From contig OZ017795.1 in assembly GCA_963969395.1 (NCBI GenBank), forward strand, positions 39,351,063-39,415,062: DNA of 64,000 bases, read 5' to 3'. Below, one piece after another: positions 38,531 to 48,847 of this stretch. Below the pieces are notes generated by a model. That model was not told the origin of the DNA. It saw only the letters and a program-made list of their open reading frames with translations, and ran no database searches. Every line of letters begins with the position of its first letter. The first letter of the stretch is position 1. The stretch comes from Pseudoscleropodium purum. Lineage: Eukaryota; Streptophyta; Bryopsida; Hypnales; Brachytheciaceae. A program made the position numbers and the translations under genes.

Positions 38531-39430
38531 CCCTAAAGTAGCTGCGACCTTTTATCTAGTGCCACAGATGGTTCACAACTCCAAATGCTAAGTGCAATAG
38601 CATTTTGGAAAGCTAACCTAGTAACCTAACACCTCACCAAATTTCACTTCATTCTAAACTACTGTCCAAAAGTTATAGGCAAACAAGGTGGCGGCTCTTC
38701 TCCTCCTCGCCAACCAACCACTGCCTCTTCAAACTTCTTATAACTTTTGACTTACAAACCCTGAACACAAGTGTGATAGCAATTTGGAAAGCTAACACAT
38801 CCGGCTACAACATGTAAAAATTTCACTAAGAACTAAAACTCTGTCCATAAGTTATAGCCCAACAAAGTCTCGGTCTCCTATTTTGAGAACCCACTCAACC
38901 TCCAAACTTCTACACTCTATAATTTCTTCAATAAAACTCCAAATAGCTCGTGTGATAGCTATTTAGAGAGATAAATAAACAAACTAGCACTCATAAAATT
39001 TTCAAAAGAAATCCTTATACTGACCAAAGGTTATGGCCCTCCAAAGCTTCGGCCTTGCTCTTCACAAGTGGCAGCCAACCTCCAAGTCATCACACCTCTA
39101 TAACTTCTTCCTCCAAACTCCAAATCTTAAGTTTAATCACTCTTTGGAAAGCTAAGATTAAGATGAACACGCTTCTAAAATCCTTCTTGCAACTTGATGG
39201 ACTGAACGTCAGCTATGGCTTGACGAAGTCTCAGCCTTTTCTTCATGAAAGGCACTAAACTCCTCAAATTCAAATGCTCATAACTTTTTCATTCTAACTC
39301 CAAATCAAACTTGCAAACTCATTTTGGAAAGGCAATTTCATAAGGAACAATCTCACCAAATTTCATTACCAAAGGCCTCATACAATGGGAGATATCACTC
39401 CTCGAAGTTTCGGATTTTCTCCCACACTCA
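38530..39430. repeat. Tandem array of five 180-bp units
   Basis: The marker TTTGGAAAGCTAA (TTTAGAGAGATAA in unit 3) starts at 38604, 38783, 38963, 39143 and 39323, spacings of 179, 180, 180 and 180 bp. Each unit also carries ATAACTTTTGAC- or ATAACTTCTTC-like sequence, a TCCAAA block, AATTTCAC and GTCCATAAGTTATAGC, in that order. Units are diverged but collinear. No continuous open frame runs through them. Confidence 0.9.
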
Positions 39431-39739
39431 AGTTTCTCTATTTTCTTCTACACACACACACTAGGCATCTTTTTCCCTCTTTTCCTCCCTATCTCAAGTG
39501 AGGGGTGGGGGCACATCAGCCCATGCCCCTACCAAGACCCCACCTAAGATGCCAAACTAAATCCCCATTCACACTCTCCCTTTATTCTAAAACCCAAGTT
39601 AACTTTTAAACACTAACTTCTCATTAAACGTTTAAAATCACACACTGTGATTTTAATAAAATACTCAAAGTATGAAATTAGTAACTAACATATAATAAAT
39701 GCTCACTAGAGATAAAAAACTAGAGTTCCAATCACAGCT

Positions 39740-40198
39740 TCATTTCATCTGTAGAAAGTCGAGAATGCGTTTGATGGTGGCAGCAACGTAATTTGTACGC
39801 TCGGACTTCATCAATGGGTTGACTGGACCTTCCAACCAACGTTGGTGGCCACGACTACCCTCCACCGGCAGAGCCATACAATAATAATGATCGATGTTTT
39901 TGCCCTCATAACTCGCTTCAAAAGTCACTTCCCGAGTGTCTGGCTCAACACACCCAACTTGGAGCAGGATTACCAAAACACGAGCATTGGTATCAAGATT
40001 ACCGTGCCATCGCCGCTCCACGCGAGGTTGCTTCGGCGGTCTAGAAGGCCCAGCTTCATCTCGAGGATGCCTAAGTGGCAAAACAAGATCCCGTTCCAAA
40101 AGGGGTTGATCTGACAGTTGTGACAATGAAAGCTCGAATTCAGCCTCTAGTTGAAGCTCTTCATGTTGAGACTCAGAAAAAACCCTCCAGTTCGACAT
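39740..40198 (-). CDS. Unrecognised 152-residue protein (MSNWR family)
   Basis: The frame starts at the ATG at 40198 (MSNWR). An in-frame extension upstream begins only with TTG. The N-terminal 45 residues are acidic and Glu/Leu-rich (ELQLEAEFELSLSQLSDQ). A basic Pro/Arg patch follows (RPPKQPRVERRW, residues about 60-75), a possible nuclear signal. The C-terminal half is globular-looking, with ARVLVILLQVG, KNIDHYYCMALP and a helical end (AATIKRILDFLQ). I recognise no known family. On the minus strand TATTTAAG at about 40267-40275 would be a TATA box about 70 bp upstream of the ATG. A decayed relative with the same MSNWR start lies at 44293-44526, so the family is repeated locally. It may be a gene or a coding piece of an unknown mobile element; the 180-bp array lies just downstream of it. 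Confidence 0.5.
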   Translation of the reverse strand: MSNWRVFSESQHEELQLEAEFELSLSQLSDQPLLERDLVLPLRHPRDEAGPSRPPKQPRVERRWHGNLDTNARVLVILLQVGCVEPDTREVTFEASYEGKNIDHYYCMALPVEGSRGHQRWLEGPVNPLMKSERTNYVAATIKRILDFLQMK

Positions 40199-40265
40199 TC
40201 TAACTCTTAAAGTAAAAAACAAAGTCTACTACTCGAATGTAATGAAGTTCTAAGGCAAACTACCC

Positions 40266-40275
40266 TCTTAAATAG
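40266..40275 (-). promoter_or_regulatory. Candidate TATA box of the MSNWR gene
   Basis: The minus strand reads CTATTTAAGAG about 70 bp before the ATG at 40198. The distance would leave a leader of about 40 nt. Confidence 0.35.
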
Positions 40276-40465
40276 ATGTCAGAGCGGCGTCACCTTGAAG
40301 CTATTCAATATAACATATTATAATATGTTTTTACCTAATATACAAATCTACAACAGGACAACGGTACTATATATTTGACCAAGTAGGTGATTTTAGAGCC
40401 CCATGGAATCCCAACTTCAAAGTTTCATAACTATTTCCACAAAGCTCCAAAAAATATGAAACTCC

Positions 40466-41425
40466 TTAACCCTAAAGGACCATTGTTCCTTTAGGAGACA
40501 AATGAGATTTCAGGCAGGTACCTATGGGCTGAAATTTTTTCCTTATCTTTTGAAGTTTTTTTTGAAGATAGAAAAATTGATTAGCTTCATGGAAATATAA
40601 TTTTTTTTTCAATTGGTGCCCAGAAACAAAAAATATGCCCAAATAAGCTCAAAATAGGAGATGGGGAGAAGCAAAAAAAAAATTTTAAAATTTGAATTTG
40701 AAATCTTTTAAGCTTTTTTACTCAAATATTATATTTTTTGTACATGTGAAGCTTTGATTCATTCCATTTGGATTATTTATGAGAAAGTTATGGACAATCT
40801 TGTTTTTTGGGCAATTAGAGCATCTCCTTGAAAAAAATAACTTGTAGGATTCATTTCTGAATGCAATTTTTACAATTTAAAAAAAAAAATTTCACATGGT
40901 TGATCTTTTTTGAATAATCTCACCATTAGGATTAGTGCATTTTAATTTCATTTTAGAGATATGAATATTTTAGATTTTCCTTCTATCTCATACCTATTCC
41001 TACTTAGCAATTTTGTAAAGACAAAAGATTAAGTTTTTTTGAATTTTTTGAATTTTTTCTAAAGTCTCAATTCAAATTTATATCATAAAGATTTAAATCT
41101 CAAAACATTGTAGTGCAAAAAATTTAAGTTAAAAATGTTCAAAGTTAAAAAATCTAATCCTACAATGTGCTGAAAAATTTGTATTTTTCACTTGAAATGT
41201 AGATATCATGCAATCTTTGCGGCCAAAAATTCTGAAACTTTTTCCATACATTCTCATAATAGGTAGGTGTAAGATCCTATGGTTAGATGTGAATAAATAA
41301 ATAAATAAATAAATTTTTAAAAAAATTCTAAATTTTTTTAAAAATTAAATTAAATTTTTATAAAAAATTTAAAAAATTTAAAAAATTTAAAAAATATATA
41401 TATAATTTAAAAAAATTAATTTAAA

Positions 41426-41460
<35 letters not shown>

Positions 41461-41562
41461 TAATTTTTTTTTTAATTATATATATTTTTCACCTTTTGCT
41501 ATAGAAATGGCAGTTTTGAGTGTTTTTTGACAAAGAAAAGGCCTTGGTTCTTTAGGGGTTAA
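40466..41562. mobile_element. TTAA-flanked element, copy 3 (1097 bp), inserted in repeat B
   Basis: The borders are TTAA-CCCTAAAGGACC and GGTTCTTTAGGGG-TTAA. The interior shares blocks with copies 1, 2 and 4 (TGATTCATTCCATTTGGAT, ATCATGCAATCTTTG, AAGATCCTATGGTTAGATG). Extra length comes from AAAT, TTTAAAA, CT and AT simple repeats at 41290-41485. Its position inside repeat B gives an empty-site comparison. Confidence 0.8.
41286..41485. repeat. AT-rich simple repeats with CT and TA runs
   Basis: AAAT tetramers at 41290-41311, TTTAAAAAA runs to 41420, then (CT)n at about 41427-41447 and (AT)n to 41460. These have expanded within TTAA-flanked copy 3. Confidence 0.9.
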
Positions 41563-42040
41563 GTTAGATGCCAATTCCACATGTCTTTCAAAGAAAATTT
41601 AGTGAAAAAATATTTCAAGAAGTTTGACTTTACTAAAATTCAATTTCCACTCTTAAATGAGCAATTTATAGACCTCCTAGCTTACCATCATCTGAAAATC
41701 AAGGAGCATACATTACATCAATCATTTCATTTGCTCTAAAAATGAAGAATGCATTACAAAATGTTCCCATCTATTGAATGCCACATCCCCAAATTCACTA
41801 GAAATTGGTTTAGTGCATTTTTAATATTGATGAGATATAATGTTTCAATATTAGCAAATTCTTTGGAGTTGCCATAGAAAGTTGTGTTCTCTTTGTAAAG
41901 GTATAAGTTGCATTTTCTCCTTATCAAAATCTTTTAATTCCTTTCTTCTAGTATCAAATTTTTACTAGCCACTTTTCTTCAAATTTCAAGTTTGCAAAGG
42001 CTACAATCCATTAGGAAAAATTTGAATTTTGGAAGGGTTG

Positions 42041-42301
42041 TTAACCCTTGAAGGACCAAACTGTGTATTTTGACAACATAGCAATTTTGGGCAGCCACTA
42101 CAAATGAAGTTTTTATTCCTTTTTGCTGAAATTTTCACAAAACATGTGCCCAAAGAGTATCTTTAAGTGCCAACAATTTTCATAACTTTTGACTATGTGG
42201 TTCAAAAGTTATTGCATGATAAGTAATTTTCAATGCTTAGCGGGCAGCCCAAAAATTTCTTAAAATATTACTTTTTTCAAAAATAAAAATTTGAAATTGG
42301 T

Positions 42302-42332
<31 letters not shown>

Positions 42333-42980
42333 AAAGCTCTTCATCATTCCATTTTGATTTACGAGATGAAAGTTATGAGGTGTTCTAGTTTGCACGTAGT
42401 TATAACTTCCCTTCTCAAAAACAAACTTTGGAGTCCTTTATTTATCTCAATTTTTAATATTTTTTGAAAAAAATTTGAAAATATGATGTAGATTTTTTAT
42501 TACTACATCAACACTTTTGGGATTGGAATTTTTTCATTTTTATAATTGAATTTTTAACAATTTAGTGTTTTGAATCACTTTGTACTTCTTCCTACTTACT
42601 ATTTTTTTCCTATATCTTGTGCAATTCCAAATGATCTAAATTTTTTTAAGAATGTAGCCAACTTGCCATGAAGAATGAATCCAAAAAAGCACCACCATTG
42701 TGGACATTTAATCATAAAAATATGACCTTGTGAAGTGCAGCTGCCCATATTTTCATAGGGCCCAAAAAATGATTTTTGTCACTTCAAATGTTAATATCTT
42801 GCAATCTACACAATGGAAAATTCTGAAATTTTTTTACTTCTTTTCAAACTAGTTAACTACAAGATCCTACAGTTAAATGTGTCCAAAAATGCTTTTCATC
42901 TAATATTTGGTGCTTGTATCAAAAATGGCAATTTGGGAGTGTTTTTGGTGAAAACATAGTCTCCGACCTTTAGGGGTTAA
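42041..42980. mobile_element. TTAA-flanked element, copy 4 (940 bp)
   Basis: The borders are TTAA-CCCTTGAAGGACC and CCGACCTTTAGGGG-TTAA. It is collinear with copy 1 (TTGACAACATAGCAATTTTGGGCAG, GTGCAGCTGCCCATATTTTC, CAAGATCCTACAGTTAAATG, AAAACATAGTCTCCGACC). A (TA)n(TG)n run at about 42303-42332 is internal. It has no ORF. Confidence 0.75.
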
Positions 42981-43317
42981 GTTTTCATTTTTTGGCACCA
43001 TGAGGTGCAAATATAGAAGAAAGAAAGAAAGAAATATATATATATATATATATTGAAAGTTAACATGGTACTAATAGTGCCACATGAGATTTCAAAATTT
43101 TCAAAATAAAAAATAAAATAAAAAATTTTCCTCTATTATTGCATCAAGTGTGTGTGTGCAAAACTCGCAACCTTTCCATGGCTTGAAATTTTTTCTAGTG
43201 ATTCTCTTTCAAAGACATGCTAGTTTTGAAACTAAAGCCAAGTTTCATAACGTTGAACAAATTTGGAGGACAAAGTAGGGGGTAGACACTAATATCAATC
43301 TTAAAGCAATATCAACC

Positions 43318-43564
43318 CATTAGAAGAATTTTGATGGCTCTGAGAGCATGTTTTGGGCCTGTTCCCCGTAGTTGTTCTCCGCAACAAAAGAAACAGCCGC
43401 CTGTTAGAAAAAAGATTATATATACATACACACATATAGAGAAAGAAAAAATTTAGAAAATGATGTGGCAGGGTCTCGGCTACATCACTACAACAATATA
43501 GTTCCCAGAGTTTTTAGAGCTGGATAACTCAAGGGCTCTTAGAGCCCTCAAAACTCTTCTAATG
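43318..43564. mobile_element. MITE family C, copy 2 (247 bp)
   Basis: The ends are CATTAGAAGAATTTTGATGG and AAAACTCTTCTAATG, with inner GGCTCTGAGAGC and GGGCTCTTAGAGCC. The interior GCCTGTTCCCCG, GATGTGGCAGGGTCTCGGC and GCTGGATAACTC matches copy 1 at 37490. No target duplication is clear. Confidence 0.75.
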
Positions 43565-44292
43565 CTTAACTTATCCAATCCTAGAGCAATACTTGCCTTG
43601 TCTAAGAACAACCTTCTTCTAGTAACATGAATATAAGACTTGGATTCAAAATAGCAAGTGGTTAGAATCTAGTAATTTCATGAAAGTAGTAGCAATACAT
43701 CCACTTTTTATTTTTGCATATTAGTAGATTGTTGGTCCTACCAATTATTTTCTAGTTCTTGATCTTTCATTTTCACCCTCCAATTGATTATTTTTCCAAA
43801 GGCACTGGTTAACAATGAAGTAATTGGTGGTTCTCCCTAAATATTGTAATGTTCATTAAAATTTGATATTAATGTTGTAGGATTATAAATGTACCAGAGC
43901 AACATCAAAATGATAAGTATAAGGAAAAACATCATAAAATAGATAGAAAAGTCAAAAAATCATAAATAACCTCAAATAGATAAATACTCTAAATCACCTA
44001 TAAAATATTTCCACCTCACATAAGCATATGTATTACATCTTCATAAAATCTATAATTTGTTGTATCATTGATGAAAAAAAAATCCCTCTTATCTTGATTC
44101 GAAGGATGAATAGAATCTTTCAACCATTGATTATGATTGCCACCAATTTCTAAAGGAATTCCTATTGGCAAAATCAATTAATCTAAATATTGTTCAACAT
44201 TCAAACACTTAAGACAACCTTGAAAGCAATTTCTAACCTACTATGTTTAACAAAATCAACTTGCATCAAATCACTAAAGTCTTTGCTTATAT

Positions 44293-44526
44293 CTAAAGAT
44301 TCCAATACTTAATATGATCTATGAAAGAATTTCTAATACAACTTGTAGGACTTACTAGTAAAGTCCCTACTATTACCACTTTTGAAGTAAAACTAAAACA
44401 CAAAACTACTATCTCATGTACCAACACACGGATGAATTGTGATAGCAATACCTTAGATAATTGTATCAAAGACAACTCAAAATCACCTTTACATACCTCC
44501 TTTGTATTCCTTCTCCAATTTGACAT
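44293..44526 (-). pseudogene. Decayed relative of the MSNWR gene
   Basis: From the ATG at 44526 the frame begins MSNWRRN, then DFELSLIQLS. This aligns with MSNWRVF and EFELSLSQLS of the 40.2 kb gene. A later FIDH followed by a tryptophan corresponds loosely to NIDHYY. The basic middle region is missing and only 77 codons remain, so it is probably truncated and frame-shifted. Confidence 0.5.
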
Positions 44527-44835
44527 CCTACATTTCTTCCTATTCAAAACAACACTCCCAATAAGAGTTTTATATCTATATTCAACAATTTGAACTTGAA
44601 GAACATACTAAAAGTAATTAACACTTCTAATGTGCCTACACTAATTTCATTCTTACTTTAAACATACCCAAATATCACTTTACAACAATCTATATAAATG
44701 ATACACATAACATTTTACAATTTGTCATAGCTTCTAAAGACATAAATTTTAATCATATATTTCTATCTTTTATTGAGTTACAATTGTTAGATAGTAAAAA
44801 GTCTACCCTCTAATAGGGGTATGTAGTTCTAGAGG

Positions 44836-45533
44836 GTCATTGCAAGAAACACTAGTCTTATTGTGCATCACAATTGGACTGATGTTATTGTCTTCTAGTA
44901 AAACTTTTGAATCCCAAGTTCTAAGAACTCGAAATTTTTATTGGAGATGTCTCTTTTGATGGTAATTAGATCCGTTAATTTTTAGAAATTAAAAAATCAT
45001 TTTATGTTTAAAATGTAATTTTGTTAATTTGTCACATTTTGAGATTTAAGGGGTTTTACTACGTTAAGAGTACCCAAATTGAATGATCTAGGGTTGAATT
45101 TTTGGTGGTTCTATTTCAATACTAGGTGGTCATATGCCTACCAAGGGGCATCTATAAATATGCTATTTTATATCCTCTAGGTCCATGCAAATAGATCTCC
45201 CTTGCATGAGCAATTTTGAACATTGAATATGGTATCAACTTCATTTTTTTGAATGAAATTTGATCACCATCAAGTCCTTTCATACATAAATTTTTTAGTT
45301 TTTTTTGTTCATGTTTTTTTAATTAATATTAATTTATAACTCATTGTTTCTATATTCAATGACAATTTGTCTTTTCTTTTTCTCATAATAGTATTTTAGT
45401 ATTTGCAAATAGACCAACAATACTATTAGTCATCAATTTTTCCAATGAACAGTTGAGATATTCTGCTATGTAGTATTCGTAGTACTCTACGGCAAAAATG
45501 CTACGGAAAACGCCTATTGTTTCTTGCAATGAC
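44836..45533. mobile_element. hAT-like non-autonomous element (698 bp)
   Basis: The terminal inverted repeats are GTCATTGCAAGAAACACTAG (left) and CTATTGTTTCTTGCAATGAC (right), 19 of 20 matching. They are flanked by TCTAGAGG (44828-44835) and TCTAGAGT (45534-45541), an 8-bp target duplication with one mismatch. An 8-bp duplication is the hAT hallmark. The TIR itself is not a family I can name. It has no transposase ORF. Confidence 0.75.
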
Positions 45534-45541
45534 TCTAGAGT

Positions 45542-46605
45542 CACTCATCCTTGCTTTGATAGCTTTGTTATAGAATCAAGAATGAACAATCATTTAATAT
45601 ATTTTGCTTCTAAAGAATCAAAGTTTTTCTTTTTCTTTTCCAAAGTCATTAAAATTTGTTCAATGCTAAAACAATAATAAAAATGCATTGGAACCACATT
45701 GAGGTGTTAGTCCAATCAATAAATAAAATCCAAATTCTTGGTGAGGGCCATTAAAGTTTTGTTTTTTAGCACCCCGCAATGCAAGTAAAAAAAATAAAAA
45801 ATATTAAAACCTAATGTGGTGCTGACATGGCACAAATATTACCACATCAAATGCTTTCATTAAAAAATAATAATAAATAAGAATAGTTTTAATTCCTCTT
45901 TAATTGCACCAAGTGAGGCTTCAAAATTTGCAGACTTCTCAAGGGCTGAAATTTTTTGTAATGCTATTTTTACCAATGTGCACAAGTAGATTTGGTATCA
46001 AATTAACTAGGCATTTGGAAAATTTAAAATGCATACACTATTACAAAGGAGTTTGGGAAGTATCAAGCTATTAATAGTACAAAAGTTGGTCTCATAGGCC
46101 TATGGAGACACCAAGTGCTTGCATCAACCTTTCAATCCATCTTCTTGTACTATAAATTGGTTGTAGAAAAACTCTTTTCTAACTAGAATGCTATGGTTTT
46201 GCTAGAGAAGTGATGTCTGCACATAAGTTGCAATTCTTGGTTTAGGACTCCTTGATTGATTGTAGAAGAATAGCTTGGAAAAGGCGCCTTTGTTCATTTG
46301 ATGCTTCTTTGAAACAAAGAGCAAATCTTGACAAAGTTTGACACCAACTCAATGTGTTTTCATCATTTGGAAATGAGAAAAGACTCTCATGATTGACAAT
46401 CTTGAAATTATTAGTGCTTGTATTTTTTACTCAACAAGTTTGCCAGCTTTGTCCCTTCAACAATTGTACCTTCTTTATACTAAAGTACAACTTTTACTTA
46501 TATTAAAAGGAAAGAAATCTCCATTCTACTAATGATAATGAAAATGAATCAATCCAATTCCTAAAGAACTTTAAGTTGTAACAAACAAAAGAACCACCAT
46601 CAACC
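45542..46605. other. AT-rich intergenic DNA
   Basis: No gene or repeat is recognised. Confidence 0.4.
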
Positions 46606-47563
46606 TTAACCCCTTAAAGACTTACTTAGGGATGAATTGTGTGTTTAGTAGACACAAGAAAACTTAGGTAGGATTATATGAAGTCAATTTTTAATGAAGA
46701 TTTTAAAATTTTTGACACAAGATAGGAACATTTATTCTCTTCTTGAAATTTAAAAAAAAATGGTTGGATACTGGAATTAAATATATACTACCTCCCAAAA
46801 ATTTGGATAGTTTAGGCATTGATTTTGGTATATTTTGCTAAAAAACTCATCAACTTTTGAAATTTGGCATCTATATAATTAATAATATATAATATATAAT
46901 ATAAAATTATCAAAGAAAAAAATTAGTTTTTAAATCAAAATTCTAAAAGGAGTCAAACTTTGTTATCAAGGTGGTTTCATTGAGAAAACATTTTCATTTA
47001 ACTTCGAGCCCTAATATCTTGCCATTTGTGAAGCCAAAGTTCTTGATATTTTTCCTACATATTTCAAATGTTCGTCTCTAACTTTTCACTATTTGGATTC
47101 AAATTAAAGATTTCCTCATTGCACAAGAAATCATCAAAACATGACTAGTATCAATTGCTCGTTCTCTTAACCTCCTTGGATTGTAGGATGATTTAGAGTG
47201 ATCTAGATTCCATATTTACTTATGAAATTTGGCATGAGTGCATCTAACAAGATTTAGAACTCAATGGAGGAGAGATGTAAATGCATCAAGAGCAAATATT
47301 TTACTCAAAGAAGGCTCTCAAAGTTTGCTAACTCCATTTTGTTAGAATGAAGATAATTTTTTTCCCTCACTTCAAATGTTATAATCTTTCAATCCACATG
47401 GTTGAATTCGATGAAGATTTTCCAACACATTGTGATGGTAGTCTACTAAACTTTTGTATGGTTGAAGTTCCAAAAAAATGAGATTTAACTTTCAATTTTG
47501 GGCAATGCACTAAAATGATAGTTTTTGACAATTTTTCTTGGAACCCCCTTGATTTAGGATTAA
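46606..47563. mobile_element. TTAA-flanked element, copy 6 (958 bp, diverged)
   Basis: The borders are TTAA-CCCCTTAAAGAC and TTGATTTAGGA-TTAA. The size matches copies 1, 2 and 4. The interior is diverged, resembling copy 5 more than copy 1 (for example ATGGTTGGA, CCTCCCAAAA, TTTAGGCATTGA). Confidence 0.5.
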
Positions 47564-48394
47564 ACCTAAACCTTGTAACCTTGTATCCCTAAAAACATCC
47601 CCACATGTTTGGCAAAACATATGACTTGGTAATGGAGGCTGGCAAAACTACTGCACCCATCTAGCAAAAGTGACGACTTATTAACTAGGTAGCAAGCAAA
47701 GTTGGAGACAACTTGCAAAATGGGGTGCATTTGCTAGCTTGCAAATGGTTTGCTAATAGGTTGTAGAACAGAGTTGAGCAAAATGGAAAGTACTTTCTAA
47801 AATTTTAGGAGATGGATGAATCTTAGAAATAGAGTCAACTCATAAAGAATACCGAATTGGAGGGGTTACTATATTTGACGTTGAGAAGAACCAGGGATCT
47901 AGACCATTCAATCTAAATCAAGGATCTGAATTGAGTGTGGTTCACAAGATTAAAACGAAATAAGTAGCCTATTAAGAGTGAATGGGTGGGGCAAAGCATA
48001 CTGCCTAGCTTGCAAAGTGGATGGCTCTACATGTTTCAAGTCAAAAATCCATTGCATTTTGCAAAAGAGGTGGTGATGCTCTAAACCCTAAAACCATAGA
48101 AAACCTTAGAAAACCCTATGAAACCCTGCACCTTGAAAATCAGAGTGACACCAACTGTTTGCAAACCAGCCACCACTTCCCAAGCCCATTCCGGGCCTCT
48201 TCCGTTGTTGCCCAAACCCTAAAAGAAACCAGTCACCTACCCACACCAGTCTGTCCACCAACCCCAGATACCCCGAAATCCACACCCGTCAGTCACAAAT
48301 GACCTGATTCCCCTTCGCCACCTTCGCCGCGACTGCTCCAGCTCTTCCAATGCACCTCGCAAGCATCGTTTCCAGCACCCCGTTGTCATTCCCG

Positions 48395-48660
48395 AACCCT
48401 AAACCCCTACAAGAACCCACTCACGTGTCACTCCCCCGGCGCACGACACAGCCCCAGGCTTCACGGCATCTAGTCATCGCCATGGATACTCAGCAACGGA
48501 GCGCCTCTCGCCAGATTTTTCTCGCGGTCGACGCACCCGTCGACCTCTCATTCGCGGTCTCCGCCAGGTGTACCCCCTCCGCCGTCAACGCCTCGCTAAG
48601 TCCACTTGGAAGTAACCTTCGAGCTGATGTCGTGGAGCCCCCTGGTGAGAGCTATATAAG
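48395..48660 (+). promoter_or_regulatory. Promoter of the 48.8 kb gene: telobox and TATA box
   Basis: AACCCTAAACCC at 48395-48406 is a telobox, a motif common in plant promoters of growth- and chromatin-related genes. TATATAAG at 48653-48660 is a strong TATA box about 190 bp before the ATG. The region 48300-48650 is GC- and CpG-rich compared with its surroundings. A 162-codon frame through it is best read as promoter. Confidence 0.6.
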
Positions 48661-48847
48661 CCTCCCTTCTCGACATTACGAGCATCACAAACGTTTTCAC
48701 AGCGACCCAGTCGTTCAATACATCGATCAGATTGAGTATATATATCCAGTTTGCAGTATTTGCGCAAAGTTTGATTTAGACTGCACGAGTTCGGAGATTT
48801 GGAAATTAGCGATTGTTGATTTGTTCGAGAAGAAGTGAGAGATTACA

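Larger units (their letters stand above)
40405..41720. repeat. Dispersed repeat B, copy 2, split by a TTAA-flanked element
   Basis: The left piece, up to 40465, ends CCACAAAGCTCCAAAAAATATGAAACTCC. The right piece from 41563 begins GTTAGATGCCAATT. The uninterrupted copy near 51600 reads AAAATATGAAATGAATTGGG then TTCGATGCCAATTT. The two halves are therefore contiguous in the undisturbed repeat. Confidence 0.75.

Noticed and set aside
48350..48838. 162-codon plus-strand frame just upstream of the 48.8 kb gene
   Set aside because: It covers the telobox, TATA box and presumed 5' UTR of that gene, has Pro/Ser-rich low-complexity content and no domain.
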